NCBI RefSeq assembly: GCF_000178855.1
Contig: NZ_ADVG01000007.1
Coordinates: 1-33,301, forward strand
DNA length: 33,301 bases
Origin: Ktedonobacter racemifer DSM 44963
Lineage (GTDB): Bacteria; Chloroflexota; Ktedonobacteria; Ktedonobacterales; Ktedonobacteraceae
Reading direction: 5' to 3'
The position numbers and the translations under genes were made by a program. The notes below the pieces were generated by a model. The model had not been told where the DNA came from. It saw only the letters and a program-made list of their open reading frames with translations, and made no database searches. This document shows, one piece after another, positions 32,368-33,301 of this stretch (positions are counted from its first letter, which is position 1; every line of letters begins with the position of its first letter).

Positions 32368-32403
32368 GTTCCCTGGTACGAGCGAGGGCCATAAAAGGTT
32401 CGC
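32368..32403 (-). promoter_or_regulatory. ECF-type promoter module P1 (sigma gene)
   Basis: The module has GCGAACCTTTT at its start, CTCGTA after a 15-base spacer, and AGGGAAC. It matches P2 and P3 without gaps in the two blocks while the spacer has diverged. It is about 40 bp upstream of the sigma gene start. The stretch 32404-32600 shows no gene; a small AAGAAAA/TTTTCTT hairpin lies near 32563-32583. Confidence 0.6.
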
Positions 32404-32600
32404 ACGTGTCGGGTGTATTTCCAAGATGCAAATGCCTCGCGAATCGCCCTCGTTTCCATGCCATGCGCGGGGAAAGAAGGGGTACCACTACGTAAGATTC
32501 GGTATTGTTTGTCAAGAGGGGCATTGCTCAGCTTACCAAAAATAAAAAACATGTGGGATATGAAGAAGAAAACATTTTCTTCTCTTGATGTGCCAAACTA

Positions 32601-32867
32601 TCAAGCCGTTTTTTGTGCTCTGGCTGCATACAACGGATCAAAGTCCGCCTCGTTTTTGACGACCGCAAAGGCAATGTGTAAGAGCTTTCGCGCCGCAGCA
32701 CAGCGGGCGACCTTCATGGGTTTGCCTGCCGCTCGTAAACGATCATAAAATGCCTTGATCACGGGATTGTATTGAGCAGCACTCAAGGTTGCCAAATACA
32801 CTGCCGTACGAAGTGCAGCATTTCCTGTATGCCCAATGCTTGTTCGCCCATGGACACTGGTTCCCGA
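32601..32867 (-). pseudogene. IS110-family transposase, C-terminal fragment
   Basis: The leftward frame reads SGTSVHGRTSIGHTGNAALR, TAVYLATLSAAQYNPVIKAF, YDRLRAAGKPMKVARCAAAR, KLLHIAFAVVKNEADFDPLY, which is the C-terminal transposase_20 domain of IS110 enzymes, including the conserved SG and the final basic-helical region. It stops at 32601. The N-terminal DEDD domain is missing: the frame meets the IS6 end at 32868. The remainder may lie beyond the right edge of the window, on the far side of that element. Confidence 0.8.
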
Positions 32868-33301
32868 GGTATTGTCAACTTGCGAAGAAGCCACAATCTC
32901 TGACATACTGGTGGCATGAACAACACAAGACCTTCTCTGTACAAAGGATACCGTTTCCCATCTGAAATTATCAGCCACTGTATCTGGTTGTATTTCCGTT
33001 TCTCGCTCAGTTTCCGCGACATTGAAGAGATTATGGCTGAACGTGGGGTCGCTCTGACCTATGAAACCATCCGACAGTGGTGTCTGAAATTCGGCCAAAT
33101 GTATGCTCATGAACTCAAACGTCGCCATCCAAAACCTGGTGACAAATGGCATTTGGACGAAGTCTTTCTCAAGATCAATGGGAAGCAGCACTACCTCTGG
33201 CGGGCTGTTGATCAACATGGCAACATCCTTGATATCCTGGTCCAGAGTCGACGCAACAAACAGGCGGCCAAAAAGTTCTTTCGCAAGCTCCTCAAAGGGC
33301 T
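32868..33301 (+). mobile_element. IS6-family insertion sequence, right-edge partial
   Basis: The element starts with GGTATTGTCAACTTG at 32868-32882, identical to the end of the left-edge IS6 element (532-546 on the other strand). It interrupts an IS110 transposase gene. The other end lies outside the window. Confidence 0.7.
32916..33301 (+). CDS. IS6-family DDE transposase, C-terminus outside window
   Basis: Starting at ATG 32916, 128 codons are visible without a stop. The sequence has the IS6 order: YKGYRFPSEIISHCIWLYFR, LSFRDIEEIMAERG, ALTYETIRQWCLKFGQMYAH, WHLDEVFLKINGKQHYLWRA with the first catalytic Asp, and DILVQSRRNKQAAKKFFRKL. The later Asp and Glu lie beyond the window. It is a relative of the transposase at the left edge, with clear differences, and points outward. 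Confidence 0.85.
   Translation, partial: MNNTRPSLYKGYRFPSEIISHCIWLYFRFSLSFRDIEEIMAERGVALTYETIRQWCLKFGQMYAHELKRRHPKPGDKWHLDEVFLKINGKQHYLWRAVDQHGNILDILVQSRRNKQAAKKFFRKLLKG

Noticed and set aside
1..33301. The outer IS6 copies as the ends of one composite transposon
   Set aside because: Their transposases differ clearly in sequence, both point outward, and each interrupts a different element. They are better explained as separate insertions.
1..33301. CRISPR arrays and tRNA/rRNA genes
   Set aside because: No regularly spaced repeats of CRISPR size and no tRNA or rRNA signatures were seen by eye; a dedicated scan was not possible.

Overview
The window is bacterial accessory DNA from what is most likely a Ktedonobacteria-type member of the Chloroflexota. 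This is inferred from mid-range GC, two F420-type flavin/deazaflavin proteins, ECF sigma/membrane-partner pairs, and a dense load of insertion sequences (IS) of kinds I associate with Ktedonobacter. No database search was possible.

Layout, left to right. 1-567: an outward-facing IS6-family transposase cut by the window edge, sitting just behind the start codon of another element. 568-1240: an ISKra4-type transposase remnant. 1336-2668: a small TetR / YciI / PPOX-F420 operon with a clear palindromic operator; the TetR gene is frameshifted. 2863-5148: a DUF885-like peptidase and a small P-loop kinase. 5158-7328: a zinc-ribbon IS6 element (frameshifted) and an IS5 element that landed directly upstream of a Ddn-like nitroreductase gene (7349). 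7923-8259: two miniature inverted-repeat elements. 8403-9368: ornithine cyclodeaminase-like protein. 9526-11309: an ISL3 transposase split by an IS6 element. 11401-14365: a hypothetical protein, a LuxR-type regulator and an MFS efflux protein. 14430-15743: transposase debris. 15886-18537: an ECF sigma/anti-sigma pair, a small membrane protein and a GrpB protein. 18809-20821: an intact zinc-ribbon IS6 element joining two beheaded genes (a methyltransferase and an isocitrate lyase/PEP mutase). 20865-23893: NIPSNAP protein, another miniature element, a zinc-ribbon hypothetical and a DUF1963 protein. 23934-26715: an IS6 element whose transposase gene carries an ORF-less group II intron, abutting a truncated Tn3 transposase. 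26887-32331: a leftward block with an ECF sigma factor, a membrane protein (putative anti-sigma), two tandem ABC-2-type permeases, a frameshifted ABC ATPase, a CPBP protease and a PLDc_N protein. 32601-33301: an IS110 remnant cut by a second, outward-facing IS6 element.

Two observations stand out. First, 24255-25033 has the hallmarks of a group II intron: a GTGCG start, an AT end, a domain V-like hairpin, a bulged branch A seven bases from the 3' end, and an EBS1 loop that pairs with the 5' exon. Removing it restores a 260-codon transposase reading frame, and an uninterrupted homologue of the same exon junction lies at 10317-10330. Second, an ungapped 36-bp module occurs upstream of the ECF sigma gene (32368-32403) and of both permease genes (30863-30898 and 29760-29795). 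It looks like an autoregulated ECF promoter set that ties the sigma factor to the transporter block.

Many genes are broken by single-base frameshifts, stops or IS-mediated deletions. I see no tRNA, rRNA or CRISPR array.
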